Notes: a model not told the origin generated them from the sequence alone. Numbered from the stretch's first letter, positions 18,520 to 28,632 are shown. The stretch is 64,000 nucleotides of DNA from Companilactobacillus halodurans (GCF_009600985.1 NZ_VDFP01000007.1:45574-109573), one strand, 5' to 3'. A program made the numbers and translations.

Positions 18520-19893
18520 TTGGCTAAAGCTAAAACAAAATTTGTATGTCAAAACTGTGGATATATTTCACCACGATACTTGGGACGCTGTCCTAATTGT
18601 GGCGTCTGGAATCAAATGGTCGAAGAAGTTGACCAGCCAGCTTCAACCAAAGCTAAAGCTACTCCCAGTCGTCGAGTTAGCGATTTGGAATCTAAACCAA
18701 TTAGTATCAATAATGTCTCTTTTGAGAAAGAACCTCGTGTTAAAACTGAATTAGGCGAGTTGAATCGTGTCCTCGGTGGCGGCATCGTACCGGGTTCGTT
18801 GATTTTGATTGGTGGAGATCCTGGTATTGGTAAGTCAACTCTTTTGACCCAAGTTTCAGGTCAACTTCAAAAGCTAGGCGGAAAAGTTTTATATGTGTCT
18901 GGTGAAGAGAGTGCGTCACAAATCAAGATGCGTGCTGACCGTTTGGGCATCACCGGCGACAATCTCTATGTTTATCCACAAACTGATATGAGTTACATTC
19001 GTCAAACTATTAGCGAAATGCATCCCGACTATTTGATAATCGATTCGGTTCAAACAATGGATGAGCCAGAAATAACTTCAGCAGTCGGCAGTATTTCGCA
19101 AATTCGTGAAGTAACTGCTGAATTGATGAATATTGCTAAACAACAAAATATCACGGTCTTTGTTGTTGGTCATGTTACTAAAGGTGGAGCAATTGCTGGA
19201 CCTAAGATTTTGGAACACATGGTGGATACAGTTTTATACTTTGAAGGCGATACTCATCACAGTTACCGTATCTTACGCTCAGTTAAAAATCGCTTTGGTT
19301 CGACAAATGAGATTGGTATCTTTGAAATGCAGACGAAAGGTTTAGTGGAAGTTGCCAATCCTTCAGAGATTTTCTTAGAGGAACGTTTGGCTAATGCTAA
19401 TGGTTCTGCAGTTGTTGTTTCAATGGAAGGAACCAGACCAATCCTTGTTGAGATTCAATCATTGATTACACCAACGATTTTTGGTAATGCCAAGAGAACA
19501 TCAACAGGTATAGATCATAATCGTGTTTCGGTTATTATGGCGGTTTTAGAAAAACGTGGTAATTTAATGCTGCAAAATCAGGATGCTTATCTTAAGTCGA
19601 CTGGTGGCGTTAAATTAGACGAGCCAGCGATTGATTTAGCCTTGGCCATGTCAATTGCTTCTAGTTACAAAAATACTGGTATTCCAGGAACAGATTGCTT
19701 TGTCGGTGAAGTTGGTTTGACAGGTGAGATTAGACGAGTTAACCGAATCGATCAACGAGTCAATGAGGCTGAAAAATTGGGCTTCAAGCGTATTTTCGTT
19801 CCAAAGAACAACATTGGCGATTGGTCAAAAGATAATAAGATTCAAATCATTGGTGTCAGTACCGTGACAGATGCAATGAATAAAATTTTTTAA
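18520..19893 (+). CDS. radA: DNA repair protein RadA
   Basis: About 457 aa from TTG 18520; AAAGGAA is 9 nt upstream, and the resulting N-terminus ([14 protein letters not shown]) matches the family. RadA helps branch migration of recombination intermediates. Seen in order: zinc finger CxxC...CxxC (residues about 10-27), Walker [13 protein letters not shown], the RadA-specific KNRFG motif, and a Lon-like C-terminal domain. Follows dut by 19 bp. Confidence 0.95.
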   Translation: MAKAKTKFVCQNCGYISPRYLGRCPNCGVWNQMVEEVDQPASTKAKATPSRRVSDLESKPISINNVSFEKEPRVKTELGELNRVLGGGIVPGSLILIGGDPGIGKSTLLTQVSGQLQKLGGKVLYVSGEESASQIKMRADRLGITGDNLYVYPQTDMSYIRQTISEMHPDYLIIDSVQTMDEPEITSAVGSISQIREVTAELMNIAKQQNITVFVVGHVTKGGAIAGPKILEHMVDTVLYFEGDTHHSYRILRSVKNRFGSTNEIGIFEMQTKGLVEVANPSEIFLEERLANANGSAVVVSMEGTRPILVEIQSLITPTIFGNAKRTSTGIDHNRVSVIMAVLEKRGNLMLQNQDAYLKSTGGVKLDEPAIDLALAMSIASSYKNTGIPGTDCFVGEVGLTGEIRRVNRIDQRVNEAEKLGFKRIFVPKNNIGDWSKDNKIQIIGVSTVTDAMNKIF

Positions 19894-19907
19894 AATAGGA
19901 GGTTTTC

Positions 19908-21206
19908 ATGCGAAAAATTGTAATAAATATAATTTTTGCCCTACTAGGTATCGCGGTTGGAATCACTGTCTTACCGATTTTGTGGGAAGTTACCGGTTTA
20001 GCAGGAGTTCTCTTTATCAATAACGGCTATTTTGACGGACTTATTGGATGTATCATATTTTATTTCTTGTCGTTCTTGTTTGTTAAACCAATTTTAAATA
20101 TCAACTTAGAAATCGAAAAATATCTTAATTCGAGATCACCGGGATGGATTATCTATGGTGCCGGATTCTTAATTGGCGGTTTGGTTTTAGCCAACATCAT
20201 TTCCATTCCTTTTTATATGATGCACAATATGTTTTCCAACGTTATCCCAGTTATCTTGATGATTGTTTTTGGTTGGATTGGTTTTCGAATGGGAACAAGT
20301 CGTCGAAATGATTGGAGCAACTTCTCAATTACGAAACGTAATACCAAAGCTGATAATAAAGAAAATTTAAAAGCAGAAGGCGAAGTTACACGTCGTTCAG
20401 CTAAAAAGGATTACTATCCTTATAAGATTCTTGATACTTCAGTGGTAATCGATGGTAGAATCCATCAATTGGCACACACTGGTTTTTTGGAAGGAAAATT
20501 GATGATTCCTGATTTTGTGGTTCATGAGTTACAATTGATTTCTGATTCCAGCGATAATCAAAAACGCGAACGTGGTCGTCGTGGTCTAGATATTCTCAAC
20601 GAGATGAAGATGGATAAAGGTATAAATTATGAAACAACCACGCGTGATTATGATAATATTCCAGAAGTGGATATGAAATTACTTAAATTAGCTAAAGAAA
20701 TCGGTGGTGCTGTCATCACAAATGATTATAATTTAAGTAAGGTAAGTGAATTTCAAAATGTTCAAGTGCTCAATATTAACGAACTAGCCAAAGTTTTGAA
20801 ACCTATGGTTTTGCCAGGAGAAACAATGACTGTTAAAGTTATAAAAGAGGGTACTGAAAGAGAGCAAGGTGTCGCATACCTAGAAGACGGAACGATGGTC
20901 GTTGTTGAAGAAGGTAAATACTTCATCAATAAAGAAGTCGATGTCGTCGTAACTAGTGCATTGCAAACTGATGCTGGTAAAATGATATTTGCAAAGCCTA
21001 AGCATTCAATGCATGGTATCCAGGAAAAGAGCAATTCCAAAGAGAATAATAATAATAACCATAATAATGGTGGCAATAACCGAAAGAACAACAGTAACAA
21101 TAACAACAACGGCAATAACCACAACAATAATGGCAATCATAATTCAAATCGGAAAAACTCGAGAAATAAAAGGGGAGAACACAGAAATGGCAAAAAAGTC
21201 AGATAA
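19908..21206 (+). CDS. yacL: PIN/TRAM domain protein (YacL family) with Asn-rich tail
   Basis: 432 aa. N-terminal helices (about residues 1-125) form a membrane region; a PIN nuclease domain follows ([24 protein letters not shown] acidic residues), then a TRAM RNA-binding domain ([14 protein letters not shown]...FAKPK). Residues about 368-432 form an added Asn/His/Gly/Lys-rich tail, unlike the usual C-terminus near residue 365-380. YacL commonly sits between radA and gltX, as here. Its last 20 nt overlap the gltX start. Role unknown; an RNA-cleaving activity is inferred from the domains. Confidence 0.85.
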   Translation: MRKIVINIIFALLGIAVGITVLPILWEVTGLAGVLFINNGYFDGLIGCIIFYFLSFLFVKPILNINLEIEKYLNSRSPGWIIYGAGFLIGGLVLANIISIPFYMMHNMFSNVIPVILMIVFGWIGFRMGTSRRNDWSNFSITKRNTKADNKENLKAEGEVTRRSAKKDYYPYKILDTSVVIDGRIHQLAHTGFLEGKLMIPDFVVHELQLISDSSDNQKRERGRRGLDILNEMKMDKGINYETTTRDYDNIPEVDMKLLKLAKEIGGAVITNDYNLSKVSEFQNVQVLNINELAKVLKPMVLPGETMTVKVIKEGTEREQGVAYLEDGTMVVVEEGKYFINKEVDVVVTSALQTDAGKMIFAKPKHSMHGIQEKSNSKENNNNNHNNGGNNRKNNSNNNNNGNNHNNNGNHNSNRKNSRNKRGEHRNGKKVR

Positions 21207-22683
21207 TAAAATTCGTGTAAGATATGCACCAAGTCCAACAGGTCACTTACACATCGGGAATGCGAGAACAGCTATCTTTAACTATCTATTTGCACGTAGT
21301 CACAAAGGTACATTCATAATTCGTATCGAAGATACAGATACAAAGAGAAACGTTAAAGGTGGAACAAAGAGTCAACTAGATAACCTCAAATGGCTCGGTG
21401 TTGATTGGGATGAAGGTCCAGATGTCGGAGGAGACTATGGTCCTTATCGTCAATCAGAAAGAAAAGAAATTTATCAAAAATATATCGATGAATTGCTTGA
21501 AAAGGGCTTGGCTTACAAATCATATCTGACTGAAGAACAACTAACAAAAATGCGTGAAGACCAAGAAGCTCATGGTCAAATGCCACATTACGAATACGAA
21601 TTTGAAGGTATGAGTGATGAAGAAAAGGCAGCTAAAATCAAAGAAGCAGAAGACAAAGGCCTACAACCTGTTGTTCGTTTCCACGTACCAGTTGGTAAGA
21701 ACTACGAATGGGACGATATCGTAAAGGGTAAAGTTTCAATCGGTTCTGACACTATCGGTGGCGATTGGGTCATTCAAAAACGTGATGGTATGCCAACATA
21801 CAATTTTGCGGTTGTTATTGATGACCATTTGATGGAAATCAGTCATGTTCTTCGTGGTGACGATCACGTTGCCAATACTCCAAAGCAATTGATGATTTAT
21901 GATGCATTGGGCTGGGAAGCTCCTAAGTTTGGTCACATGACTTTGATTATCAATACTGAAACTGGTAAAAAGTTGAGTAAGCGTGACGAATCAATTCTTC
22001 AATTCATTGAACAATATCGTGAATTGGGTTACTTGCCAGAAGCTATGTTTAACTTCATTACGCTTCTTGGTTGGTCACCAGTTGGAGAAGACGAACTATT
22101 TACTCGCAAACAATTTATCAAGATTTTTGATGAACATCGTTTGAGCAAGTCTCCTGCTAAGTTCGATCAAAAGAAACTTGAATGGGTCAATAATCAATAC
22201 GTTAAACATGCTGATGTCAGTGAAATTACTGACTTAGTAATTGCTAACTTGATTGAAGCAAAACGTATGGATGAAAATCCATCAACTGACGAAATTCAAT
22301 GGGCAAGACATTTAACAGAACTCTACATGCCACAAATGTCATATACGCAACAAATCGTTGACTTGGCAGATGTCTTCTTTAACCAACCAGAACACCTAAC
22401 AGATGATGAACAAAAAGAATTAGCTGATGATGATGCTAAGACTGCTATTGAAGACTTGAAGGGCAAGTTAGAAAAATTGCCACGCTTCACAGCTTCACAA
22501 ATCATGGCTGCTATTCAATCAGTTAGAGCTGACACAGGCGTTAAGGGTAGAAAACTCTATATGCCAGCTAGAATTGCTGCTACTAGAACAATGCATGGTC
22601 CAGCAATTGCTGAAACTATTGAATTATTTGGTAGAGATCAAGCTTTATCAAATATCAATAAGACACTTGATGAAATGAAATAG
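21187..22683 (+). CDS. gltX: Glutamyl-tRNA synthetase
   Basis: 498 aa from ATG 21187 (GGGGAG 8 nt upstream); an in-frame extension upstream lies inside yacL and is not real. It attaches Glu to tRNA-Glu and, in this group, usually also to tRNA-Gln for later amidation. Seen: class I motif [17 protein letters not shown] and the KLSKRDES signature (KMSKS-like). Full length with anticodon-binding C-terminus. Translation probably couples to yacL by the overlap. Confidence 0.95.
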   Translation: MAKKSDNKIRVRYAPSPTGHLHIGNARTAIFNYLFARSHKGTFIIRIEDTDTKRNVKGGTKSQLDNLKWLGVDWDEGPDVGGDYGPYRQSERKEIYQKYIDELLEKGLAYKSYLTEEQLTKMREDQEAHGQMPHYEYEFEGMSDEEKAAKIKEAEDKGLQPVVRFHVPVGKNYEWDDIVKGKVSIGSDTIGGDWVIQKRDGMPTYNFAVVIDDHLMEISHVLRGDDHVANTPKQLMIYDALGWEAPKFGHMTLIINTETGKKLSKRDESILQFIEQYRELGYLPEAMFNFITLLGWSPVGEDELFTRKQFIKIFDEHRLSKSPAKFDQKKLEWVNNQYVKHADVSEITDLVIANLIEAKRMDENPSTDEIQWARHLTELYMPQMSYTQQIVDLADVFFNQPEHLTDDEQKELADDDAKTAIEDLKGKLEKLPRFTASQIMAAIQSVRADTGVKGRKLYMPARIAATRTMHGPAIAETIELFGRDQALSNINKTLDEMK

Positions 22684-22710
22684 TATTTGCGTCAAAATAA
22701 AAAGAAAACG

Positions 22711-22758
22711 AAAAAGAGGTTGAAGGAAAACTTAGTTTTGCCTCCAATCTCTTTTTTA
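22711..22758 (+). terminator. Terminator between gltX and cysS
   Basis: AAAGAGGTTG ... CAATCTCTTT stem, extended by an inner AAAAC/GTTTT pairing, and a T-run. No T-box-type leader fits in the 89 bp between the genes. Confidence 0.8.
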
Positions 22759-22772
22759 TATAGGTGAAGATT

Positions 22773-24179
22773 ATGTTGAAAATTTTCAATACATTGACAC
22801 GTGAAAAAGAAGAATTTAAACCATTAACACCTAATGAAGTAAAAATGTATGTCTGTGGACCCACAGTGTATAACTATATTCACATTGGAAATGCTCGTTC
22901 AATCGTAGCTTTTGACACGGTACGACGTTATTTAGAATTTTTAGGTTATAAGGTTAAATTTGTTTCTAACTTCACTGATGTCGATGACAAAATGATAAAA
23001 GAAGCTAATCGCGAAAAGATTACCGTTCCAGAAGTAGCTGATCGTTTTATCAAAGCATTCTATGAAGATATTGCAGCCATCAATGTTCAAAAAGCAACGA
23101 TTAATCCTAGAGCCACTGATAATATTCAAGAAATTATTGATTTTGTAAAGGTATTGATAGAAAAAGGCTATGCCTATGAATCTGACGGAGATGTCTTTTA
23201 TCGAGCTCGTAAGTTCAAACATTATGGTGAATTATCTGATCAAAATATCGACCAATTAGTCGAAGGTGCTAGTGAACATATCGGCGAAGCCGAGTTTGAT
23301 AAGAAACAAGATCCGATTGACTTCGTGCTTTGGAAAAAAGCTAAACCAGGTGAAATCAAATGGGATTCTCCTTGGGGAGCAGGTCGACCAGGTTGGCACA
23401 TTGAATGTTCAGTGATGTCAACTAAATACTTAGGCGATACCTTTGACATTCACGGTGGCGGTCAAGATTTGGAATTCCCTCACCACGAAAATGAAATTGC
23501 TCAAAGTGAAGCTAAAACTGGTCAAAAGTTTGTCAATTACTGGATGCACAATGGCTTCGTGACGGTTGAAAATAACGAAAAAATGAGTAAATCTTTAGGC
23601 AATTTCGTCACAGTTCATGATTTAGTCAAGCAGACTAATCCTCAAGTTTTGAGATTCTTCTTGTCATCCACTCATTACCGTCGACCATTAGAATATTCAC
23701 AAGCTAATTTACAAAAAGCAGCTGACAACTTAGATAAAATCAAAACGGCATATAACAATCTGAAGTTTAGATTGTCTGACGCGACTGATGGCGACGATAC
23801 AACAGTTGCAACTCAAGTTGAAAAAATTATTGAGGACTTCAAAACAGCCATGAATGATGACTTTAACGTCCAAAATGGTTTGACTGAAATCTTTAATCTG
23901 GTCAGTTTCGCAAATAATTACAGTTCGAAGACACAAGTTGCTAAAAATGCTGTAAATGTTATCCTAAAAGCTATGGTCGATTTGACAAGTATCTTAGGAA
24001 TCAAGTTAGATAGTCAACAAGATTTGTCTGCTGAGATTCAAAAGATGGTCGATGAACGTGATGAAGCACGTGCAAATAAAGATTTTGCCACTAGCGATAA
24101 ATTACGTGATCAATTAAAAGATATGGGTGTAATCCTCGAAGATACACCTCAGGGAACACGGTGGCATATTAATGACTGA
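22773..24179 (+). CDS. cysS: Cysteinyl-tRNA synthetase
   Basis: 468 aa from ATG 22773 (AGGTGA about 5 nt upstream; GTG 22764 in-frame is less likely). Seen: [16 protein letters not shown] (HIGH motif and zinc Cys), [19 protein letters not shown] (zinc ligands) and KMSKSLGNF. In Bacillus cysE precedes this gene, but here gltX is directly upstream. The 3' end overlaps mrnC by 8 nt, implying coupled translation. Confidence 0.95.
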   Translation: MLKIFNTLTREKEEFKPLTPNEVKMYVCGPTVYNYIHIGNARSIVAFDTVRRYLEFLGYKVKFVSNFTDVDDKMIKEANREKITVPEVADRFIKAFYEDIAAINVQKATINPRATDNIQEIIDFVKVLIEKGYAYESDGDVFYRARKFKHYGELSDQNIDQLVEGASEHIGEAEFDKKQDPIDFVLWKKAKPGEIKWDSPWGAGRPGWHIECSVMSTKYLGDTFDIHGGGQDLEFPHHENEIAQSEAKTGQKFVNYWMHNGFVTVENNEKMSKSLGNFVTVHDLVKQTNPQVLRFFLSSTHYRRPLEYSQANLQKAADNLDKIKTAYNNLKFRLSDATDGDDTTVATQVEKIIEDFKTAMNDDFNVQNGLTEIFNLVSFANNYSSKTQVAKNAVNVILKAMVDLTSILGIKLDSQQDLSAEIQKMVDERDEARANKDFATSDKLRDQLKDMGVILEDTPQGTRWHIND

Positions 24180-24585
24180 TGTTAAGAAATTTAATGGAGT
24201 GACCTTAGCGTATTTGGGAGATGCGGTTTACGAAGTTTTTGTTCGTGAGCACTTACTTTCTAAAAATATTACTAAGGTAAATGAATTACAGCACCAAGCG
24301 AAACATTATGTTTCAGCTAAAGCACAAGCATCTTTAATAACTTTAATGATAGATAAGGGCGTTTTGTCAGAGCATGAAGTCAGAATTTACAAAAATGGAC
24401 GCAATGCTAAGAAACAAACAAAAGCCAAGAATACGAGTGTCGTCACATATCATATGTCCACTGGTTTTGAAGCAGTCTTTGGTTATTTAGATATTACTGG
24501 AGATAAGAAACGTGTTAAAGAATTAGCACAATGGTGCATAAATGAAGTAGAGATAGGTGAAACAGATGGCAGGAAATTCGAATAA
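24172..24585 (+). CDS. mrnC: Mini-ribonuclease III
   Basis: 137 aa. A dimeric RNase III-like enzyme without a dsRNA-binding domain that matures 23S rRNA ends. Seen: [18 protein letters not shown] (RNase III signature, metal-binding Asp) and [20 protein letters not shown]. It overlaps cysS by 8 nt and the next gene starts within its last 20 nt, the conserved cysS-mrnC-rlmB order. Confidence 0.95.
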   Translation: MTDVKKFNGVTLAYLGDAVYEVFVREHLLSKNITKVNELQHQAKHYVSAKAQASLITLMIDKGVLSEHEVRIYKNGRNAKKQTKAKNTSVVTYHMSTGFEAVFGYLDITGDKKRVKELAQWCINEVEIGETDGRKFE

Positions 24586-25336
24586 TAATACAGAAGAAAA
24601 AGAGTTAGTTTACGGAGTTCATTCAGTGATCGAACTATTGAAGTCCGCAACCGCTGATCAAAGAGTCAACAAAGTTTTGGTTCAAAAAGGTTTATCCAGC
24701 GAGCATATTGCTGAAGCAGTCAAATTGGCCAAACGTGACCGCTTGATTGTTCAAGAAGTTCCAAAGAATAAACTTGATGACATCAGTGACAATGGTAATC
24801 ACCAAGGGATGGCAGCTTATATCGCACCCTATCAGTACGCTGAAATGGACGATATCTTCAAGAGTGCCGAAAAAAAAGGAACTGATCCCTTTATTTTGAT
24901 TCTTGATAAAATTGAAGACCCCCATAACTTGGGCTCAATCATGAGAACAGCTGATGCTGTTGGTGTTGACGGTATTATCGTACCTAAGCATCGTTCGACT
25001 GGTCTAACTTCAACCGTTGCCAAGACTTCAACTGGTGCAATCGAACACGTGCCAGTAGTTCGAGTAACTAACTTAGTTAATACGATTAAAGACTTGAAGA
25101 AGCGTAATGTTTGGGTCTTTGGAACAGCTATGGAAGGCGACAACTACCGTAACTGGAATGCTAAAGGTGCAATTGCCTTAATTATCGGTAATGAAGGTAA
25201 AGGCATTTCACCATTAGTTTTGAAGCAAGCTGACCAAACTTTGAATATCCCAATGGTAGGACACGTGCAAAGTTTGAATGCCAGTGTTGCAACTGGTATT
25301 TTGTTATACCAAGCATTTGCATCGCGTAACGCTTAA
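24566..25336 (+). CDS. rlmB: 23S rRNA (guanosine-2'-O-)-methyltransferase RlmB
   Basis: 256 aa from ATG 24566 (AGGTGA 5 nt before it; an in-frame GTG at 24557 is less fitting). SPOUT/TrmH family enzyme that methylates G2251 in the ribosomal P-loop. Seen: N-terminal substrate domain (YGVHSVIELL), then the knot: LDKIEDPHNLGSIMRTAD, IIGNEGKGISPL and NIPMVGHVQSLNASVAT. N-terminal tail is Asn/Glu-rich. Followed by a clear terminator. Confidence 0.95.
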   Translation: MAGNSNNNTEEKELVYGVHSVIELLKSATADQRVNKVLVQKGLSSEHIAEAVKLAKRDRLIVQEVPKNKLDDISDNGNHQGMAAYIAPYQYAEMDDIFKSAEKKGTDPFILILDKIEDPHNLGSIMRTADAVGVDGIIVPKHRSTGLTSTVAKTSTGAIEHVPVVRVTNLVNTIKDLKKRNVWVFGTAMEGDNYRNWNAKGAIALIIGNEGKGISPLVLKQADQTLNIPMVGHVQSLNASVATGILLYQAFASRNA

Positions 25337-25339
25337 TTT

Positions 25340-25387
25340 TCGAATGAAATATGATTGAATTGATTATATTTCATTCGATTTTTTTGT
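25340..25387 (+). terminator. Terminator after rlmB
   Basis: Perfect 13-bp stem TCGAATGAAATAT / ATATTTCATTCGA and eight or more T. Confidence 0.9.
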
Positions 25388-25466
25388 AAACAGGTGTTCT
25401 CTTATAATCGGTAAAATGACATGCTATTTTATAGTTATATAAAATAAAACGCTGTAAATATACTTA

Positions 25467-26042
25467 ATGTCTACTGATATGGAAAAACTCTGGATTGATT
25501 GCGTTAAAGAGACTGACGACTCAATTGCTCTAGGTAATTTAGTGAGAAGATATCAACCAATGATTAATAATATGAAGTTGCAATATTTTATTACCGGTTA
25601 CGATATTAATGATTGGTATCAAGATGCTATGTTGATTTGCTATCAAACTTGCAAGATTTTTGATGGCAATGGTGGTTCTAAATTTGGTAGTTTTTTTAAA
25701 TTGAAGTTGAGAAATCATGTAATCGATAAAATTAGACATGAGAATGCTTATAAGAGAAGAGCAAATATTCATACTAAGCCGCTTAGTTTTGTCGATTTAG
25801 ATGATGATCAAGATTTGACAGCAATTGAAAATTGTAATTGGCTAGAAGTTAAGGACCAAATTCAAGACATTATTAAAGATTTGAGTAAAATGGAACTTTT
25901 ATCATTTCAGTATATCCTTGGGAAAATTTCTAAAGAAGAGGCTTGTCAATTAGCTAAGTGTGATCTTAGACAGATTGAACGGGCGATTAAAAGATGCGAA
26001 GTCAAAATTAGAAAAAGAAAATTGCAAGCACGATTGTCATGA
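25467..26042 (+). CDS. sigH: Sigma-70 family RNA polymerase sigma factor (SigH/ComX-like)
   Basis: 191 aa. Region 2: LVRRYQPMINNMKLQYF and DINDWYQDAMLICYQTC; region 4: QYILGKISKEEACQLAKCDLRQIERAIKR. Its place between rlmB and rpmG-secE-nusG equals Bacillus sigH, and such lactobacillus proteins are taken as ComX-type competence sigma factors. No Shine-Dalgarno precedes ATG 25467 (or ATG 25479), unlike all neighbours, which suggests low or controlled translation. The Bacillus gene yacP (Rae1), usually between rlmB and sigH, is absent here. Function as competence regulator is inferred. Confidence 0.8.
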   Translation: MSTDMEKLWIDCVKETDDSIALGNLVRRYQPMINNMKLQYFITGYDINDWYQDAMLICYQTCKIFDGNGGSKFGSFFKLKLRNHVIDKIRHENAYKRRANIHTKPLSFVDLDDDQDLTAIENCNWLEVKDQIQDIIKDLSKMELLSFQYILGKISKEEACQLAKCDLRQIERAIKRCEVKIRKRKLQARLS

Positions 26043-26118
26043 GATTGCAATGGACAAAAGTTTGCGAAGAGTTTACAATTAATAGGATTAAGATATAAGT
26101 TGGATTTTGGAGAATAAA

Positions 26119-26268
26119 ATGGGATTAAGAAAAGTCGCCCTTGCTTGTACTGTTTGTGGATCACGTAACTATACGATTACAGAAAACCCAAATAGAACAG
26201 AACGTCTAGAAGTTAAAAAGTTCTGTAAGCACTGTGGCAAACATACATTACATAAAGAAACAAGATAA
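26119..26268 (+). CDS. rpmG: 50S ribosomal protein L33
   Basis: 49 aa, too short for most gene tracks. Reads [17 protein letters not shown]...[14 protein letters not shown]. Both CxxC pairs are intact, so this is the zinc-binding form. TGGAG upstream of ATG. It sits before secE-nusG, as in most Firmicutes. Confidence 0.95.
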   Translation: MGLRKVALACTVCGSRNYTITENPNRTERLEVKKFCKHCGKHTLHKETR

Positions 26269-26281
26269 TCTGGAGGAACAA

Positions 26282-26467
26282 ATGAAACTATTTAAATTTT
26301 TTGGTAGTGTCAACAAAGAAATGAAATTAGTTGTTTGGCCTACATTTAAAGAGAACCGTCGCGATACATGGACAGTTATCGCTACATCATTAATGTATGC
26401 AATCTTCTTTGCCTTAGTCGATTGGGGCTTAATTACATTATTGCAACACTTTGTAATGGGTAAATAG
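26282..26467 (+). CDS. secE: Preprotein translocase subunit SecE
   Basis: 61 aa from ATG 26282 (GGAGG 6 nt upstream). One C-terminal membrane helix (about residues 33-55) after the conserved VNKEMKLVVWPTFKE. SecE clamps SecY in the translocon. The in-frame extension upstream overlaps rpmG and is not real. Confidence 0.95.
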   Translation: MKLFKFFGSVNKEMKLVVWPTFKENRRDTWTVIATSLMYAIFFALVDWGLITLLQHFVMGK

Positions 26468-26468
26468 A

Positions 26469-26497
26469 TTGTAAGTACTTAAAAAATTTGCTATGAT
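26469..26497 (+). promoter_or_regulatory. Promoter of nusG
   Basis: TTGTAA, 17-nt spacer, TATGAT, beginning right after the secE stop. Start of transcription would be near 26504, just ahead of a hairpin with T-run. Confidence 0.75.
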
Positions 26498-26511
26498 GAA
26501 ACTAACGAGGA

Positions 26512-26539
26512 AACTTCGACTGTGGTTCGGAGTTTTTTT
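26512..26539 (+). terminator. Hairpin with T-run in the nusG leader
   Basis: AACTTCGA / TTCGGAGTT stem (one G-U pair), 7-nt loop, then TTTTTTT. It could end secE transcripts, but it also starts only about 8 nt after the predicted nusG start site, so it may act as an attenuator. Confidence 0.7.
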
Positions 26540-26563
26540 ATTTTGATTTTTTTGGAGGAAAAT

Positions 26564-27109
26564 ATGGCTGAAGCTGGCGCAAAACAATGGTATGTTTTAC
26601 ATACTTATTCAGGATATGAAAATAAAGTTAAGGAAAATCTGAAATCACGTGCTCAATCAATGGGTATGGAAGATTACATTTTCCGTGCAGTTGTTCCTGA
26701 AGAAGAAGAAACAAAAATGAAAAACGGTAAAGAAAAGAAAGAAATGGAAAAAACTTTCCCTGGCTACGTTTTAGTAGAAATGGTTATGTCTGATGAATCA
26801 TGGTTTATCGTTCGTAATACACCAGGCGTTACCGGATTTGTCGGCAGTCATGGTTCTGGTAGTAAGCCAGCACCATTGTTACCTGAAGAAATTGATAACA
26901 TCTTGAGTCAATTTGGAATGGATTCACAAAAACCATCTGACTTCGAAATTGGCGAAACAGTTAAAATTACTGATGGTGCTTTTTCCGATACAACAGGTAA
27001 GATTACTGAAATTGACGATGAACATAGAAAACTTAAAGTTGATGTTGACATGTTTGGACGCATGACAAGTGCTGAAGTTGATTTTGAATCTGTTGAAAAG
27101 CAAAAATAA
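26564..27109 (+). CDS. nusG: Transcription termination/antitermination factor NusG
   Basis: 181 aa from ATG 26564 (GGAGG 6 nt upstream; the in-frame start at 26522 is not supported). N-terminal NGN domain with KQWYVLHTYSGYENKVKENL and EKTFPGYVLVEM, then a C-terminal KOW domain (FEIGETVKITDGAFSDTTGKI). Binds RNA polymerase and, in some Firmicutes, promotes pausing. Confidence 0.95.
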   Translation: MAEAGAKQWYVLHTYSGYENKVKENLKSRAQSMGMEDYIFRAVVPEEEETKMKNGKEKKEMEKTFPGYVLVEMVMSDESWFIVRNTPGVTGFVGSHGSGSKPAPLLPEEIDNILSQFGMDSQKPSDFEIGETVKITDGAFSDTTGKITEIDDEHRKLKVDVDMFGRMTSAEVDFESVEKQK

Positions 27110-27112
27110 TTA

Positions 27113-27141
27113 TTGCTAAGAAGAGTAGGCCGTGCTACTAT
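27113..27141 (+). promoter_or_regulatory. Promoter of the rplK-rplA operon
   Basis: TTGCTA, 17-nt spacer, TACTAT, 4 nt after the nusG stop. It leaves a leader of about 80 nt holding the L1-type hairpin. Confidence 0.7.
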
Positions 27142-27165
27142 ATAACGGTATGTTTTTGACACATA

Positions 27166-27206
27166 CATGTGGGAGAGAAAATATTAATTCTCATCATGAC
27201 CACATC
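27166..27206 (+). promoter_or_regulatory. Probable ribosomal protein L1 operator hairpin, copy 1
   Basis: ATGTGG pairs with CCACAT; inside, a 5' GA faces a 3' ATCATGA bulge, then GAGAA/TTCTC closes an AT-rich loop. The GUGG-GA ... GA-CCAC arrangement resembles the 23S rRNA/mRNA site bound by L1 for autogenous control. It lies 23 nt before the rplK start. A second copy precedes rplA. L1 binding is inferred from position and structure. Confidence 0.7.
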
Positions 27207-27228
27207 ACGGAACAAGGAGGTATGCACC

Positions 27229-27651
27229 GTGGCTAAAAAAGTTGCTAACGTAGTAAAATTACAAATCCCTGCTGGACAGGCTACTCCAGCTCCCCCAGTT
27301 GGTCCTGCTTTAGGACAAGCTGGTATTAACATTGTTGCCTTTACAAAGGATTTCAATGCGCGTACACAAGATCAAAAGGGTATGATTATCCCTGTTGTTA
27401 TCTCAGTATATGAAGACCGTTCATTCGATTTCGTTACTAAGACACCACCAGCTGCTGTTCTATTGAAGAAAGCTGCTGGCGTTGAAAAGGGCTCTGGCGA
27501 ACCTAATACAAACAAGGTTGCCACAGTTTCTGAAGACCAAGTTCGCGAAATTGCTGAAACCAAGATGAAAGACCTAAACGCTGCTAGTGTTGAAGCTGCA
27601 ATGCGTATGGTTGCTGGTACTGCAAGAAGTATGGGCTTTGAAGTAAAGTAA
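27229..27651 (+). CDS. rplK: 50S ribosomal protein L11
   Basis: 140 aa from GTG 27229 with AAGGAGG 8 nt upstream; the start [18 protein letters not shown] is the family N-terminus. Part of the ribosomal GTPase-associated centre. Start region extension to 27169 lies in the leader and is not coding. The L1-type operator hairpin directly precedes it. Confidence 0.95.
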   Translation: MAKKVANVVKLQIPAGQATPAPPVGPALGQAGINIVAFTKDFNARTQDQKGMIIPVVISVYEDRSFDFVTKTPPAAVLLKKAAGVEKGSGEPNTNKVATVSEDQVREIAETKMKDLNAASVEAAMRMVAGTARSMGFEVK

Positions 27652-27696
27652 AAGACTAGATCAAGCAGTTTACAGGGATGTGAAAACATTCTTAAC

Positions 27697-27736
27697 AAGT
27701 GGGAGGAGAAAATATAATTCTCCGTAAAGACCACAA
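27697..27736 (+). promoter_or_regulatory. Probable L1 operator hairpin, copy 2 (before rplA)
   Basis: GTGG pairs with CCAC; 5' GA faces 3' GTAAAGA; inner stem GGAGAA/TTCTCC closes an AT loop. Same architecture as the copy before rplK, including the position just ahead of the SD. The inner stem differs in sequence but keeps pairing. Confidence 0.7.
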
Positions 27737-27754
27737 AGCAAGGAGGAACTTAGC

Positions 27755-28435
27755 ATGGCTAAGCATGGAAAAAAATATACAGAAGCACTAAAACAAGTAG
27801 ATAAAAACAAACGCTACACCGCTGAAGAAGCCGTTGAGTTATTGAAGAAGGTTGACTATGCCAAATTTGACGCAACTGTTGAAGTTGCCGTTAACTTGGA
27901 TGTTGATCCTAAACAAGCTGACCAACAAATTCGTGGTGCTATCGTACTACCAAATGGTACAGGTAAAACACAAAAGGTTATTGTCTTTGCTGAAGGACAA
28001 CAAGCTAAGGATGCAGAAGCAGCCGGCGCTGATGTTGTAGGTTCAGATGATCTTGTTGACAAGATCCAAGACGGTTGGCTAGACTTTGACGTTGCTGTTG
28101 CAACACCACCAATGATGGCTAAAGTTGGACGTTTAGGTCGTATTCTTGGACCTAAAGGTTTGATGCCTAACCCTAAGACAGGTACTGTTACTATGGACGT
28201 TACAAAGGCTGTTAATGATATTAAAGCCGGACAAGTTACATACCGTGTCGACTCAAATGGTCTTATCCACGCACCTATTGGTAAGATTTCATTCGATACA
28301 AAGAAAATTACAGAAAACTTTGATGCATTCTACGGTGCTATCGTAAAAGCTCGTCCTGCATCACTTAAAGGTAATTATGTAACAAGTGTTAATATGACAT
28401 CCACATTCGGACCTGGTCTAAAAATTAACGCTTAA
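27755..28435 (+). CDS. rplA: 50S ribosomal protein L1
   Basis: 226 aa, normal length. Forms the L1 stalk and in many bacteria represses its own mRNA. Seen: [27 protein letters not shown] and the C-terminal [28 protein letters not shown] 8 nt upstream. Second gene after rplK, with its own operator-like hairpin. Confidence 0.95.
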   Translation: MAKHGKKYTEALKQVDKNKRYTAEEAVELLKKVDYAKFDATVEVAVNLDVDPKQADQQIRGAIVLPNGTGKTQKVIVFAEGQQAKDAEAAGADVVGSDDLVDKIQDGWLDFDVAVATPPMMAKVGRLGRILGPKGLMPNPKTGTVTMDVTKAVNDIKAGQVTYRVDSNGLIHAPIGKISFDTKKITENFDAFYGAIVKARPASLKGNYVTSVNMTSTFGPGLKINA

Positions 28436-28437
28436 TG

Positions 28438-28466
28438 TTGACTAATAACCAAAATAATGATAAATT
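28438..28466 (+). promoter_or_regulatory. Promoter of rplJ-rplL
   Basis: TTGACT, 17-nt spacer, TAAATT, 2 nt after the rplA stop; it drives the L10 leader. Confidence 0.7.
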
Positions 28467-28477
28467 ATTATAGTTGA

Positions 28478-28583
28478 TTTCTACCGAAGACTCAGGTGAT
28501 GAAAGTCTTAATATCCTGCCGAGGCCAGAAGATTATTTCACTTAATCTCTGTGTCCTGAGGGCACAGAGATTTTATTATTTTT
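28478..28583 (+). promoter_or_regulatory. Ribosomal L10 leader with attenuator
   Basis: The conserved CTACCGAAGAC and TATCCTGCCGAGGCC segments of the L10 leader are present, followed by a perfect hairpin (AATCTCTGTG / CACAGAGATT, 28544-28572) and a T-rich tail. Family knowledge: binding of L10(L12)4 controls rplJL expression through such a structure. It lies 50 nt upstream of the rplJ start. Confidence 0.9.
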
Positions 28584-28632
28584 AAGCCGTTGTAGATAAT
28601 TAACTAAAAAATTGTGGAGGTGAAACGTAATA

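Noticed and set aside
20989..21186. 66-codon N-terminal extension of gltX
   Set aside because: It lies in the Asn-rich end of yacL; the real start at 21187 has an SD and the family N-terminus.
22684..22772. T-box leader before cysS
   Set aside because: The 89 bp hold only the gltX terminator; too short and no T-box core sequence seen.
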